DNA of 36,711 bases from a virus. Below are positions 13,494-20,176 of the stretch, piece by piece. The translations under genes were made by a program, and so were the position numbers. The stretch covers positions 1 to 36,711 of the IMG/VR virus record IMGVR_UViG_3300023096_000011. One strand, given 5' to 3'. Each line of letters starts with the position of its first letter. The first letter of the stretch is position 1. The notes beneath the pieces were generated by a model that was given only the letters and a program-made list of their open reading frames with translations, searched no databases and was not told the origin of the DNA.

Positions 13494-14129
13494 ATGACGA
13501 CCTCTCTCACCAAGTCGCGAACGAAGAATATCACCGTCGGCCTCGTGCTGCTCGCTTTCTTCGGCATCGCCAGCGCTCAGAGCGCCATCGGCTCGGGCTA
13601 CGGCATCGGCGCAGGCTACGGCGGCGCCGTCGGCGACATCACGCTCAATGCACCCAGCAGCACGACGCCCTCCGACCAGACGATTCGCCACAAGGGCGCC
13701 GGCCAGTTCGCCGCGCCCACCGCTCCGACCACGTTCGGCGCTGTCGGCAATGCCGCCGGTTGTCCGGTGCTCGAAGGCGGCTCCGTCGGCGTGTTCGTCG
13801 CCAACGGCAGCAAGACCACGGCGCGCGAGCTCCCGGGCTGCATGTCGATCCTGCTCGCCCAGGTCCTGTCGAACATCCAGCCGGCCGCAGATGGCTCGAT
13901 CACCTTCCGCGAAAAGGCCATGATCGAATCGCTGTGCGACTTCCCGCAGTACCGCGCGCGCCTGAAGACCGTCGGCTATCGCTTCGGCGGCGCGCCGTGG
14001 ATGTGCGCCGAGGACCGAGCCGAGACGCCGCGCGATGACCGCGCTCGCCTGGGCACACCGGCCGGCTTCGAGGGCGCCAACATGCAGGACCCGGCCGTTC
14101 GTGCACGCGCTGGCCTGCCGCCGCTCTGA
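13494..14129 (+). CDS. Second exported protein with Gly/Tyr-rich N-terminus, 211 aa
   Basis: ATG at 13494 follows CACACCAAGGAACTGAA. The N-terminus TKNITVGLVLLAFFGIASAQ is a signal peptide, likely cut after ASA. The mature protein begins with a Gly/Tyr-rich stretch (GSGYGIGAGYGGAVGDITL), then a Thr/Ala/Pro region, and a more ordered C-terminal half with four Cys (CPVLEGG, GCMSILL, LCDFP, WMCAED) that could form disulfides in the periplasm. The pairing with the preceding exported protein, same leader and same direction, suggests a functional unit. No named family recognised; a lysogenic-conversion or envelope role is a hypothesis. Confidence 0.7.
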   Translation: MTTSLTKSRTKNITVGLVLLAFFGIASAQSAIGSGYGIGAGYGGAVGDITLNAPSSTTPSDQTIRHKGAGQFAAPTAPTTFGAVGNAAGCPVLEGGSVGVFVANGSKTTARELPGCMSILLAQVLSNIQPAADGSITFREKAMIESLCDFPQYRARLKTVGYRFGGAPWMCAEDRAETPRDDRARLGTPAGFEGANMQDPAVRARAGLPPL

Positions 14130-14193
14130 TCTTCACTTTCAACCCTGCCGGCCTGGGCACACGATGCGCCCGGTCGGCCACCAAGGAATCGCC

Positions 14194-14412
14194 ATGGCCA
14201 CCACCCCCCGCAATCAGTACCGCCTCGAAGTTGTGAAGAACCGCCTCGGCATCGTGCACCTGCGCCTGAAGCCACCACGCGGCGGCGAGATCATCCTCTC
14301 CGGCGAACTGCTGGGAGACCACCGTAGCGCCACCCGCACGGCCGAGCGCATCGCAGAAGGAGCGAAACGCGGCTTCAAGGTGGTACAGATCCACGAAGGG
14401 CCGAAATCGTGA
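14194..14412 (+). CDS. Small hypothetical protein, DUF1508-like pattern, 72 aa
   Basis: ATG at 14194 follows GGCCACCAAGGAATCGCC. The protein begins MATTPRNQYRLEVVKNRLGI. The order of beta strands, a GEIILSGELLGDH turn and a helix (SATRTAERIAEGAKRG) resembles the DUF1508 fold found in small bacterial and phage proteins. The typical WxxK-L-K pattern is only partly kept, so the match is tentative. Its stop overlaps the next GTG start. Confidence 0.6.
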   Translation: MATTPRNQYRLEVVKNRLGIVHLRLKPPRGGEIILSGELLGDHRSATRTAERIAEGAKRGFKVVQIHEGPKS

Positions 14413-15785
14413 GCGCGTCGCACGGTTCGCACTGCCGCTGCTGGGAGTGCATCGACCGGGAGAACCGCCCGCAGCGCACCACCACCAACCAGGCAAGCGG
14501 AGTGGCCGAGGTCTGCCCCGATTGCGATATTGCGGACTGCTTCCACATCCGTGCTCGCCGCGCAGCCCTTGCTACCAAGCCTGCTGCCCCTGCCGAGGTG
14601 GTGGCGCCGGTGTGGCGATGCTTCCACTGTGACGTGGTCTACACGGATCGCGAAGAAGCACGCCAGCACTTCGGCCTGCCCGGTGACGTGGCAGAACCTT
14701 TTTGCAGGACGGCACTCGGCCGCGCACTTATGCTTCGCCGCACCGCCACCCCACCAGCGGCACCAGCCGCCACCGAGGCGCAGAGTACTCCCACACAGGC
14801 ACCCAGCACGGGGGCGGTGGTTTTGAACGATGAGCAGATCGACGCAATCGCCCTGCTCTGCCACGCCGCATCCACGCGAAGCACCCCGCTGCCTTTGGAT
14901 GCCGCTGAAGCAATGGTTCGACAGGTGGTGAGCGAAAGCCGCGTGTTTCGGGTCGCCCCTCCCGTGGTGCAGCCTGCAAGCCCTGCCATTGACGCATCGC
15001 TCATTGGGGCGGATGGCGGCTACTACGACCGGCCTGCAAGCCCTGCCGTAGAGGTGGCGTTCAAGCCGGTGCTGATCGAGTTCGAGGACGCCCACGACAC
15101 CGCATGGCAGGCAGCAGCGGCATTCCGGCCGCCCTACTTCGGCAACAACTTTCGCGCACACAACTGGGTTGTTGAGGCGATCAGATCAGCACACATGGAC
15201 GGGCAGCGATTCGCGCACGGCTTGCCGAAAATCAACCGTGCGATCGGCGGTGAGTTGCCCCAGGCGTTGCGAGAACAGCGCGCCACCCCTCCCGCAGCGG
15301 CATCCAGCACCGCCCACCCGGTCGAGTGGACGCCGATGGCCGAGCAATTCGACGACGGTGCAGGGGCATCCAGCACCGAGCCGGCGAGCTTGAGCGATGC
15401 GGAGATTGTCGAGATTTGGGGAAACTACGACGAAGGGGTCGACACCCGCCGCGACGTAGTGCTGCGCGCCATTCGCTTCGCCACCCCGACCCCTGCGGTG
15501 GCTGTGCCTGGAAGCCTGACGGACGAGCAGATCGCAATCCTTCGGCGAACCACCATGAAGGATCCGCATCAGCAGCGGGCATCCGACATCGCCTTCGCCC
15601 GAGCCATCATAGCCGCCCTCGCCACCACCAGCACCGCAGGGGCGAGCCTTCGGGCGGTCGCTGAATCTATCGAGAAGGCGTGCCCGAACGATATCGACCC
15701 GGGCGATGGCGCGGTGCTGGTGGCGCTGTCCGCTGCCGAAGTGATCGCGCTGCGCTCCGCTCTTGCCTCAAAGGACCAATCATGA
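14409..15785 (+). CDS. Modular zinc-finger and LxDEQI-repeat phage protein, 458 aa
   Basis: The start is GTG at 14409 in a GTGA overlap. The N-terminus has several Cys clusters: HCRCWEC, CPDCDIADCFH and WRCFHCDVVYTDREEARQH, the last resembling a C2H2 finger. Ala/Pro-rich linkers connect later modules. Three short helical modules share the opening LxDEQI or LSDAEI: near residues 139 (VLNDEQIDAIA), 330 (SLSDAEIVEIWG) and 370 (SLTDEQIAILRR). Some linkers are repeated at DNA level. This mosaic structure is typical of variable accessory proteins in phage early regions. Function is unknown. Confidence 0.65.
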   Translation: MSASHGSHCRCWECIDRENRPQRTTTNQASGVAEVCPDCDIADCFHIRARRAALATKPAAPAEVVAPVWRCFHCDVVYTDREEARQHFGLPGDVAEPFCRTALGRALMLRRTATPPAAPAATEAQSTPTQAPSTGAVVLNDEQIDAIALLCHAASTRSTPLPLDAAEAMVRQVVSESRVFRVAPPVVQPASPAIDASLIGADGGYYDRPASPAVEVAFKPVLIEFEDAHDTAWQAAAAFRPPYFGNNFRAHNWVVEAIRSAHMDGQRFAHGLPKINRAIGGELPQALREQRATPPAAASSTAHPVEWTPMAEQFDDGAGASSTEPASLSDAEIVEIWGNYDEGVDTRRDVVLRAIRFATPTPAVAVPGSLTDEQIAILRRTTMKDPHQQRASDIAFARAIIAALATTSTAGASLRAVAESIEKACPNDIDPGDGAVLVALSAAEVIALRSALASKDQS

Positions 15786-16012
15786 ACACGCCCACCTTCT
15801 ACACGCCCGAATCCCTCAAGGCCACGACCGCCAACGTATCGTGCGGCCTGCCTGATGGCCGATGGGTTGCATGCCGTCCTGAAAGCTGGCAAGGGCTATG
15901 CCTGCGCTTGCGGCTGCGTGCCGCATGGCTGGTGTTCACCGGCCGCGCCGACGTGCTCCAGTGGATCGAACAGCCGGCCGCAGCACAGCCTTCGAGCGGG
16001 GTGGAGCCGTGA
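15782..16012 (+). CDS. Hypothetical protein, 76 aa
   Basis: ATG at 15782 overlaps the previous stop as ATGA. It begins MNTPTFYTPESLKATTANVS. The middle (RLRLRAAWLVFTGRADVLQW) is a basic amphipathic or weakly hydrophobic helix and the C-terminus is Ala-rich. This resembles small phage proteins that open with a short strand and carry a Trp-rich segment, but no family can be named. It is part of the coupled 3' end of the rightward operon. Confidence 0.6.
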   Translation: MNTPTFYTPESLKATTANVSCGLPDGRWVACRPESWQGLCLRLRLRAAWLVFTGRADVLQWIEQPAAAQPSSGVEP

Positions 16013-16338
16013 GCCGCACCAGCAAGGTCATGCGCGTGACCATCACCAAAGAGATTCGCGTCGAGATTGACGATGCCCATCTGACACCGGAAGCGCTCGC
16101 CGAATTCAGCGCATCCATCTACAAGGTTGATCGCCCCATCGACCTCTTCGAGTGCGCGGCCCAGCAGATCGCACGCTTCGAGCCGTCTTTCGTCGAAGGC
16201 ATTGGCACCGCCGTCCCCTACTACTCCCACACCAAAGACACGGCCGCCGTCGTCTGGACCGAAGTGGATGAGGAGGTCGAGGTCGAAGAAGTCAGGGCAC
16301 GCCCAGGGGCTGCCACACCCAAGGGAGGCGAAGCGTGA
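16009..16338 (+). CDS. Hypothetical acidic protein, 109 aa
   Basis: The start is GTG at 16009 in a GTGA overlap. It begins VSRTSKVMRVTITKEIRVEI. It starts with strands (TITKEIRVEIDDAHLTPEAL), has an aromatic helix and ends in a highly acidic stretch (WTEVDEEVEVEEVRA). Such acidic small proteins in phage early regions sometimes mimic DNA, but the net charge and fold here are not enough to claim this. No known family. Confidence 0.6.
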   Translation: MSRTSKVMRVTITKEIRVEIDDAHLTPEALAEFSASIYKVDRPIDLFECAAQQIARFEPSFVEGIGTAVPYYSHTKDTAAVVWTEVDEEVEVEEVRARPGAATPKGGEA

Positions 16339-16874
16339 ACAAAGGACTGATTCATCGAGTTGAGGCGCCCATCGCTACTGCGGCAACGCCGACCGAAATC
16401 ACCAACGTGGTGGCTCTGTTTGAGGCGCTCGCGGTGGGCTGGGTGGAGGGGTCCAGCCTGAACCGCTACCTTGTGGCTGGTGATGGCATCCCGTTCGTGC
16501 GTGTGAATCGCCCCAGCTTCCCGAACACCGGCAAACCAGGCGCCGGCGACATCCCAGTTGTCGTTCTCAATCACGCCTACAGCATGCGTGGCTTCATCCA
16601 GCATGAAACTCGCATCCTCTACCGCGGCATGTTTGAAACCGCGTTCGATGATGAAGATCGTGTGTGGTCGGCGTGGCTTACAGCCGAAGGGTTTCGATTC
16701 GCACAGGCGCCAGTCTTCGACATCGCCCATCTGCATCACGTCTACGCTACCTGCTCGTTCTTCAACCCATCGACCAAAGGCCCGGAAACGAAGGAGCTGG
16801 AGCGCGCCACCAACTTGGCGATTGGCGCGCCCCAGGCCGCTCCAGCGGCGGCCAGTACCAAGGAGTCCGCATGA
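16335..16874 (+). CDS. Hypothetical protein, 179 aa
   Basis: The start is GTG at 16335. It begins VNKGLIHRVEAPIATAATPT. It is a mixed alpha/beta protein with several aromatic residues and a HLHHVY motif near residue 132, and an Ala-rich C-terminus. The His-rich motif could bind metal but lacks partners typical of a known enzyme. Neighbours are the acidic protein and the Lar-like gene. No family recognised. Confidence 0.6.
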   Translation: MNKGLIHRVEAPIATAATPTEITNVVALFEALAVGWVEGSSLNRYLVAGDGIPFVRVNRPSFPNTGKPGAGDIPVVVLNHAYSMRGFIQHETRILYRGMFETAFDDEDRVWSAWLTAEGFRFAQAPVFDIAHLHHVYATCSFFNPSTKGPETKELERATNLAIGAPQAAPAAASTKESA

Positions 16875-17269
16875 GCACCGAACTGAAGCCCTGCCCCTTC
16901 TGCGGCAGCTCGGCCGAGGCCTATCCAGACGGCGAAATGGAGGGGCACACCATCATGTGTTCCGGCAAGACCGTTCTGTTTGGAGGTGAAGCTACAAACT
17001 GCCCGCTTGCAACATTCGGGTTTGCCACGCATGAAGCCGCTGCGGCTGCATGGAACCGTCGCGCAACCCCCGCACCAGGGGCGCCAGGGCAGGAAGCTGC
17101 AGCAGTGCAAGCGGTGGGGGCGGCCGAACAGATGCTGAAGGCACTGAAGTTCCACCCCAGCGCGTCGCATGTCTCGCCCGACTTCCGCGACAACTTCAAC
17201 GCCACGCTGCAGCAGCACTTCGACAACTACGTGCGCTACGGGGCGGGTGCTGGGGAGAAGACATCGTGA
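16871..17269 (+). CDS. Lar-like (restriction alleviation) zinc protein, 132 aa
   Basis: ATG at 16871 follows TACCAAGGAGTCCGC and overlaps the previous stop. The N-terminal 65 residues match the Lar family: LKPCPFCGSSAEA with Cys8 and Cys11, Cys30, and CP at 44, ending in EAAAAAWNRRA. Family members such as Rac prophage Lar modulate type I restriction-modification, but many phage homologues are annotated by the zinc-finger similarity only. The C-terminal half (about 70-132) is an extra extension of unknown role. Restriction alleviation is family knowledge, not shown here. Confidence 0.75.
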   Translation: MSTELKPCPFCGSSAEAYPDGEMEGHTIMCSGKTVLFGGEATNCPLATFGFATHEAAAAAWNRRATPAPGAPGQEAAAVQAVGAAEQMLKALKFHPSASHVSPDFRDNFNATLQQHFDNYVRYGAGAGEKTS

Positions 17270-17460
17270 GCAGCTTCGCCGACCTCTGCGACTATGCCGA
17301 CTCGATGTTCGGCCTATTGCCTGACGGTCGTCAGCGTGTCGGAGCGCCGCTCGCAGGCGCTGCCGGCGGCGACAGAAACAAAATGAAGGAAGCGAATGAA
17401 CGATCCAGCACAGAGGCCGCCGCTGACGGCCGCACGACTGCGCGAACTGCTGACCTATGA
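17266..17460 (+). CDS. Small hypothetical protein overlapped by the HNH gene, 64 aa
   Basis: GTG at 17266 overlaps the Lar-like stop as GTGA and begins VSSFADLCDYADSMFGLLPD. Its last 65 bases overlap the HNH gene start. The C-terminal part (SSTEAAADGRTTARTADL) is low complexity and may be the altered end of a longer protein that was cut by insertion of the HNH gene. No family recognised; the real protein may be only the first 40 or so residues. Confidence 0.5.
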   Translation: MSSFADLCDYADSMFGLLPDGRQRVGAPLAGAAGGDRNKMKEANERSSTEAAADGRTTARTADL

Positions 17461-17881
17461 ACCAGAGACCGGGATATTCCGTTGTTCGACCGATAGGGTG
17501 GGCAAGGGGTGCAAGCTGAAGGCGGGCATGAAGGTCGGAGGCCCCCACAACAAGGGGTATTGGTGCATCAGGATAGACGGGCGCTCCTATCTTGCGCACC
17601 GCCTCGCCTGGCTCTACGTGACCGGCCAATGGCCAACGGAAAGCGTCGACCATCGGGACCGAAACAAGATGAACAACGCCTGGGCCAACCTGCGCGACGT
17701 GACGCACACCGTCAACATGCAGAACAACGGAGCGCGAGGGGTGAGCTTCCACAGCGGCAAGTCCCGATGGATGGCCCAGATCGTCGCCAATGGCAAGCAG
17801 CGTCAACGCTACTTCCAAACTGAAGGGCAGGCGCTTGCGGCCCGCGCGGACATGAAGGCTCTACTTCACGCCTCCGCTTAA
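17396..17881 (+). CDS. HNH homing-type endonuclease, 161 aa
   Basis: ATG at 17396 is preceded by AAGGAAGCGA. The HNH core is SYLAHRLAWLYVTGQWP and SVDHRDRNKMNNAWANLRDV, with His68, Asp85-His86, Asn90 and the Asn93/94 pair. A C-terminal basic part (RGVSFHSGKSRWMAQIVANG) resembles an AP2-like DNA-binding region of phage HNH endonucleases. It is the last gene of the rightward operon and its end overlaps the convergent spanin gene by 21 bases. This is the classical placement of a free-standing mobile endonuclease gene. Confidence 0.85.
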   Translation: MNDPAQRPPLTAARLRELLTYEPETGIFRCSTDRVGKGCKLKAGMKVGGPHNKGYWCIRIDGRSYLAHRLAWLYVTGQWPTESVDHRDRNKMNNAWANLRDVTHTVNMQNNGARGVSFHSGKSRWMAQIVANGKQRQRYFQTEGQALAARADMKALLHASA

Positions 17882-18391
17882 CGAGTCGTGGGCGGCTTCG
17901 CAGGCGGCACCGGCGACGTAGGCGTCGTCTGCGGCTGCAGCATAGCGTCCCGCAGCTTCGTCAATTCGGCTGAGCACTGAGGCAAGCATCCCTGCTGCAT
18001 CCGGCTCACCCGGGCTTCGTCCGGCAGCGCCGGGATTCGCGCCGGCTCGACGGCTGGCGGCGACGAGGGCGGCGACACGCCCGCGCAGCTGATCAGCAGA
18101 GGCATCAGCAGCACGAGCAGCAGCATCGGCCGCGGCGGTCTGTTCTTTGGCTTCACGTCGAATCCTTTCGTTCTCTTCCTGGCGGGTGCGCTCGATGGCG
18201 CGCTGCTCATCGGCTTGCGTCTTCGCGGCCTGCGCGTAGGTGGTGCGGTCGTTGGCCAGCGCCTCGCGTGCTTGCGCTGCCTGGGTGCGCCCGTCGCTGA
18301 CCTGTGCGCGCTGGATGAGCACCAGGGCCAGCAGCGCGCCGATCGCGGCGATGTACCAGTATTCCGCCAACAAGCCGAGGACCCGCTTCAC
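17861..18391 (-). CDS. i-spanin, Rz-like (DUF2514-type), 176 aa
   Basis: The start is GTG at 18391, overlapping the endolysin stop as GTGA. The N-terminus VKRVLGLLAEYWYIAAIGAL and ALVLIQ form a single membrane helix. A long Ala/Glu/Arg-rich coiled coil follows (about residues 30-110), then a looser C-terminus with two Cys. This is the layout of inner-membrane spanins, which work with an outer-membrane lipoprotein to fuse the two membranes at lysis. The partner is nested inside this gene. The size agrees with DUF2514 proteins. Confidence 0.75.
   Translation of the reverse strand: MKRVLGLLAEYWYIAAIGALLALVLIQRAQVSDGRTQAAQAREALANDRTTYAQAAKTQADEQRAIERTRQEENERIRREAKEQTAAADAAARAADASADQLRGRVAALVAASRRAGANPGAAGRSPGEPDAAGMLASVLSRIDEAAGRYAAAADDAYVAGAACEAAHDSLSGGVK
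17878..18156 (-). CDS. o-spanin, Rz1-like lipoprotein nested in the Rz gene, 92 aa
   Basis: GTG at 18156, preceded by AAAGGATTCGAC, opens a frame fully inside the i-spanin gene in a different phase. Residues 11-24 (MLLLVLLMPLLISC) are a lipoprotein signal with Cys24 in the LISC lipobox. A proline-rich region (PPSSPPAVEPARIP) and a Pro/Thr-rich C-terminus follow, as usual for Rz1. A start at 18210 is possible but has a less suitable site. The nested arrangement matches lambda Rz/Rz1, so the assignment is quite safe. Confidence 0.8.
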   Translation of the reverse strand: MKPKNRPPRPMLLLVLLMPLLISCAGVSPPSSPPAVEPARIPALPDEARVSRMQQGCLPQCSAELTKLRDAMLQPQTTPTSPVPPAKPPTTR

Positions 18392-19053
18392 GCTTCAGCC
18401 TCGATCGCCTGGCGCACTATGCCGGTGAGGCGCCGCACTTCGTCGAGGCCGAAGGTACCGCCGTTGACGCGCTTTCGAATGCTGGTGGTCTCGCCGAGCA
18501 TGGTGTCTGGGATGCGATCCTCCCACCACGCGATGCAGGCTTCGAGCGCAAACCGTGGCTGCTCCAGCAGTTCAGGAAGCGAGGTGAGGTCCTGACCGAT
18601 CAAGCGACCGACGCGGTCATAGTTCGCGCGCCCGGTGATCTGGATCACGCCTCGCCCGCGGAATCGCCAGCCGTCGCCGTCGTAGAGGTTGCCCAGGTTC
18701 TGCCGGCCCCATGCACCGCCGTAGATCGTATTCGCGATGGCCTGCTGGTCGGCCATCTGCCGGCGGCCGGTGTCGATGCGGCCGAACTGCAGCGCCTGCA
18801 CTGGCGTGATCCGATGGATGCCGAACAGCTTGATCAGCGCGTCGGAGGTGTAGTTCAGGTTCTCGACCAGGCGCGTCAGTCCTGCGCTCTCGTGGATGAT
18901 CTCTGGCAGGAAGTCGACGACGTCTGCGTCTCCCTTCGAGAACGTGCCGTCGTCGATCTCGTCGCTCAGCACATCGCCCCACAGGTCGGCAGTGCTGGGC
19001 CCCACGCCGCACGCTGTGAGGATGCTGGTCCATTGGTCGGGCGTGCGTTTCAT
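18388..19053 (-). CDS. GH19-type endolysin, 221 aa
   Basis: ATG at 19053 follows GAGGCACAA. The protein has the phage GH19 (chitinase-like) pattern: FLPEIIHESAGLTRLVENLN with the probable catalytic Glu55, YGGAWGRQNLGNLYDGDGW, then FRGRGVIQITGRANY. The fold is a lysozyme-like muramidase or transglycosylase and the substrate is peptidoglycan. There is no signal peptide, so it needs a holin for export. It lies between the holin candidates and the spanin pair. A longer frame reaching 19155 is read-through. Confidence 0.9.
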   Translation of the reverse strand: MKRTPDQWTSILTACGVGPSTADLWGDVLSDEIDDGTFSKGDADVVDFLPEIIHESAGLTRLVENLNYTSDALIKLFGIHRITPVQALQFGRIDTGRRQMADQQAIANTIYGGAWGRQNLGNLYDGDGWRFRGRGVIQITGRANYDRVGRLIGQDLTSLPELLEQPRFALEACIAWWEDRIPDTMLGETTSIRKRVNGGTFGLDEVRRLTGIVRQAIEAEA

Positions 19054-19060
19054 TTGTGCC

Positions 19061-19552
19061 TCACTTGTCGGAGATAGGGGCCTGAATGGATGTGGGCGGC
19101 GGGTCGGTCTTGCCCGACGACGGGAACACCCGAGCGAAGCCTGCAGCCACGCCATCGACCGCGAACCGCGAGACCACGTCGCGCCAGCGGCCTTGCGACG
19201 CGCCGGCGATGATGATCGCGAGCATGCGGAGTTCCTTGTTGAAGATCGACGGGGAGACGGTCTGCAGCCAGAGGAACAGCAGGTAGATGACGGCGCCGCC
19301 GATCATGGCGACGACCAGATCGCGCAGCAGCTGGCGCCATGGGTACAAGACGAAAACCTTCGTCGACATGAGGCGCACAAGCGTCGCGCCGATCCCGCCC
19401 ATCACACCGAAGCCGCCGGCGAAGAGGATCGAATTCCAGTCGTAGCCCGTGAGCTCGTTCGCGAGGGAAGGGACCAGCGCGCCGGCCCAGACCATGGCCG
19501 AGCACGTGGCCACCCAGAGGGCGACGAGGAGGCGAAGGCTACGCGGGTTCAT
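19061..19552 (-). CDS. Holin candidate, three transmembrane helices, 163 aa
   Basis: ATG at 19552 is preceded by GGGGGAC but with some distance, so translation may be coupled to the previous gene, which overlaps it by 14 bases. Hydrophobic helices are at about residues 6-29 (LRLLVALWVATCSAMVWAGA), 38-61 (GGFGVMGGIGATLVRL) and 78-98 (LLRDLVVAMIGGAVIYLLFL). A final amphipathic stretch (AGASQGRWRDVVSRF) is basic. Place next to the endolysin and membrane topology make it the best holin candidate. Family not certain. Confidence 0.65.
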   Translation of the reverse strand: MNPRSLRLLVALWVATCSAMVWAGALVPSLANELTGYDWNSILFAGGFGVMGGIGATLVRLMSTKVFVLYPWRQLLRDLVVAMIGGAVIYLLFLWLQTVSPSIFNKELRMLAIIIAGASQGRWRDVVSRFAVDGVAAGFARVFPSSGKTDPPPTSIQAPISDK

Positions 19553-20075
19553 GGGGCGATTGTCCGTCCCCCTGGCCCGGCTGAGTGCCCACCTCCTCGC
19601 GCGCAAGCTGGGCATTCAACGAGAGCGCCAGGTTCCACGCCACCCAGAGGCCGAAGATCGCCCGCGCGATGTAGAGCGGCGTCACGTAGGTGAAGTCCAG
19701 CGGCTGGGAAAGGAGCGCCATCGAGGCCCACAGCACCGCGCCGAGGAATGCGCCCGCGCCGGCCAGTTCTCGCGGCAGGCGGCACGACAGGCGGTTCGGC
19801 GTGAAGATCAGCGCCAGCAAGTGCGGCAGCATGAGCGCCGCGGTCAGGAAGAAGCCGAGCGACACGATCGGATAACCCGAGAGCATCGCGACCTTGTGCA
19901 TCGCGCTCTGCTCGACGAAGCCGATGTAGACGGCCGACTCGGCGGCCATGTAGAAGGCGACGCTCATCGCGAAGATGGAGAGGCTTCGAACCTCGACCCT
20001 GTCGGCACCCATCTTCAGGAGCGGCGACTCGGTGATGAAGCGGCGAAGTTCGGAACGGCTGACGATGTTCGGCAT
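19539..20075 (-). CDS. Membrane protein of the lysis cassette, 178 aa
   Basis: ATG at 20075 (MPNIVSRSELRRFITESPLL) follows CCGGAGACTTCACC; the start at 20117 lacks a good site. Four hydrophobic segments are visible, around LSIFAMSVAFYMAAESAVYI, VSLGFFLTAALMLPHLLALI, GAFLGAVLWASMALL and YIARAIFGLWVAWNLAL. It may be a second holin, an antiholin or a membrane protein of other purpose. It directly precedes the three-helix holin candidate and overlaps it. Confidence 0.6.
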   Translation of the reverse strand: MPNIVSRSELRRFITESPLLKMGADRVEVRSLSIFAMSVAFYMAAESAVYIGFVEQSAMHKVAMLSGYPIVSLGFFLTAALMLPHLLALIFTPNRLSCRLPRELAGAGAFLGAVLWASMALLSQPLDFTYVTPLYIARAIFGLWVAWNLALSLNAQLAREEVGTQPGQGDGQSPHEPA

Positions 20076-20176
20076 GGTGAAGTCTCCGGCCTGATGGGGT
20101 GAGCGAGTTTCGGACATCGGTCAGGCCATGAGGCGGGATTGTGCGCCGATGCGGTGTCGTCCGGCTACCGGGGCGG

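Noticed and set aside
11979-13691. A 570-codon minus-strand open frame across the exported-protein gene
   Set aside because: It is Arg- and Ala-rich shadow coding; signal peptides and ribosome sites support the plus-strand genes instead.
14972-15047. Short direct repeats suggesting a replication-origin iteron array
   Set aside because: They are two copies of a linker-coding sequence inside a protein gene, with matching frame; better explained as protein linker duplication.
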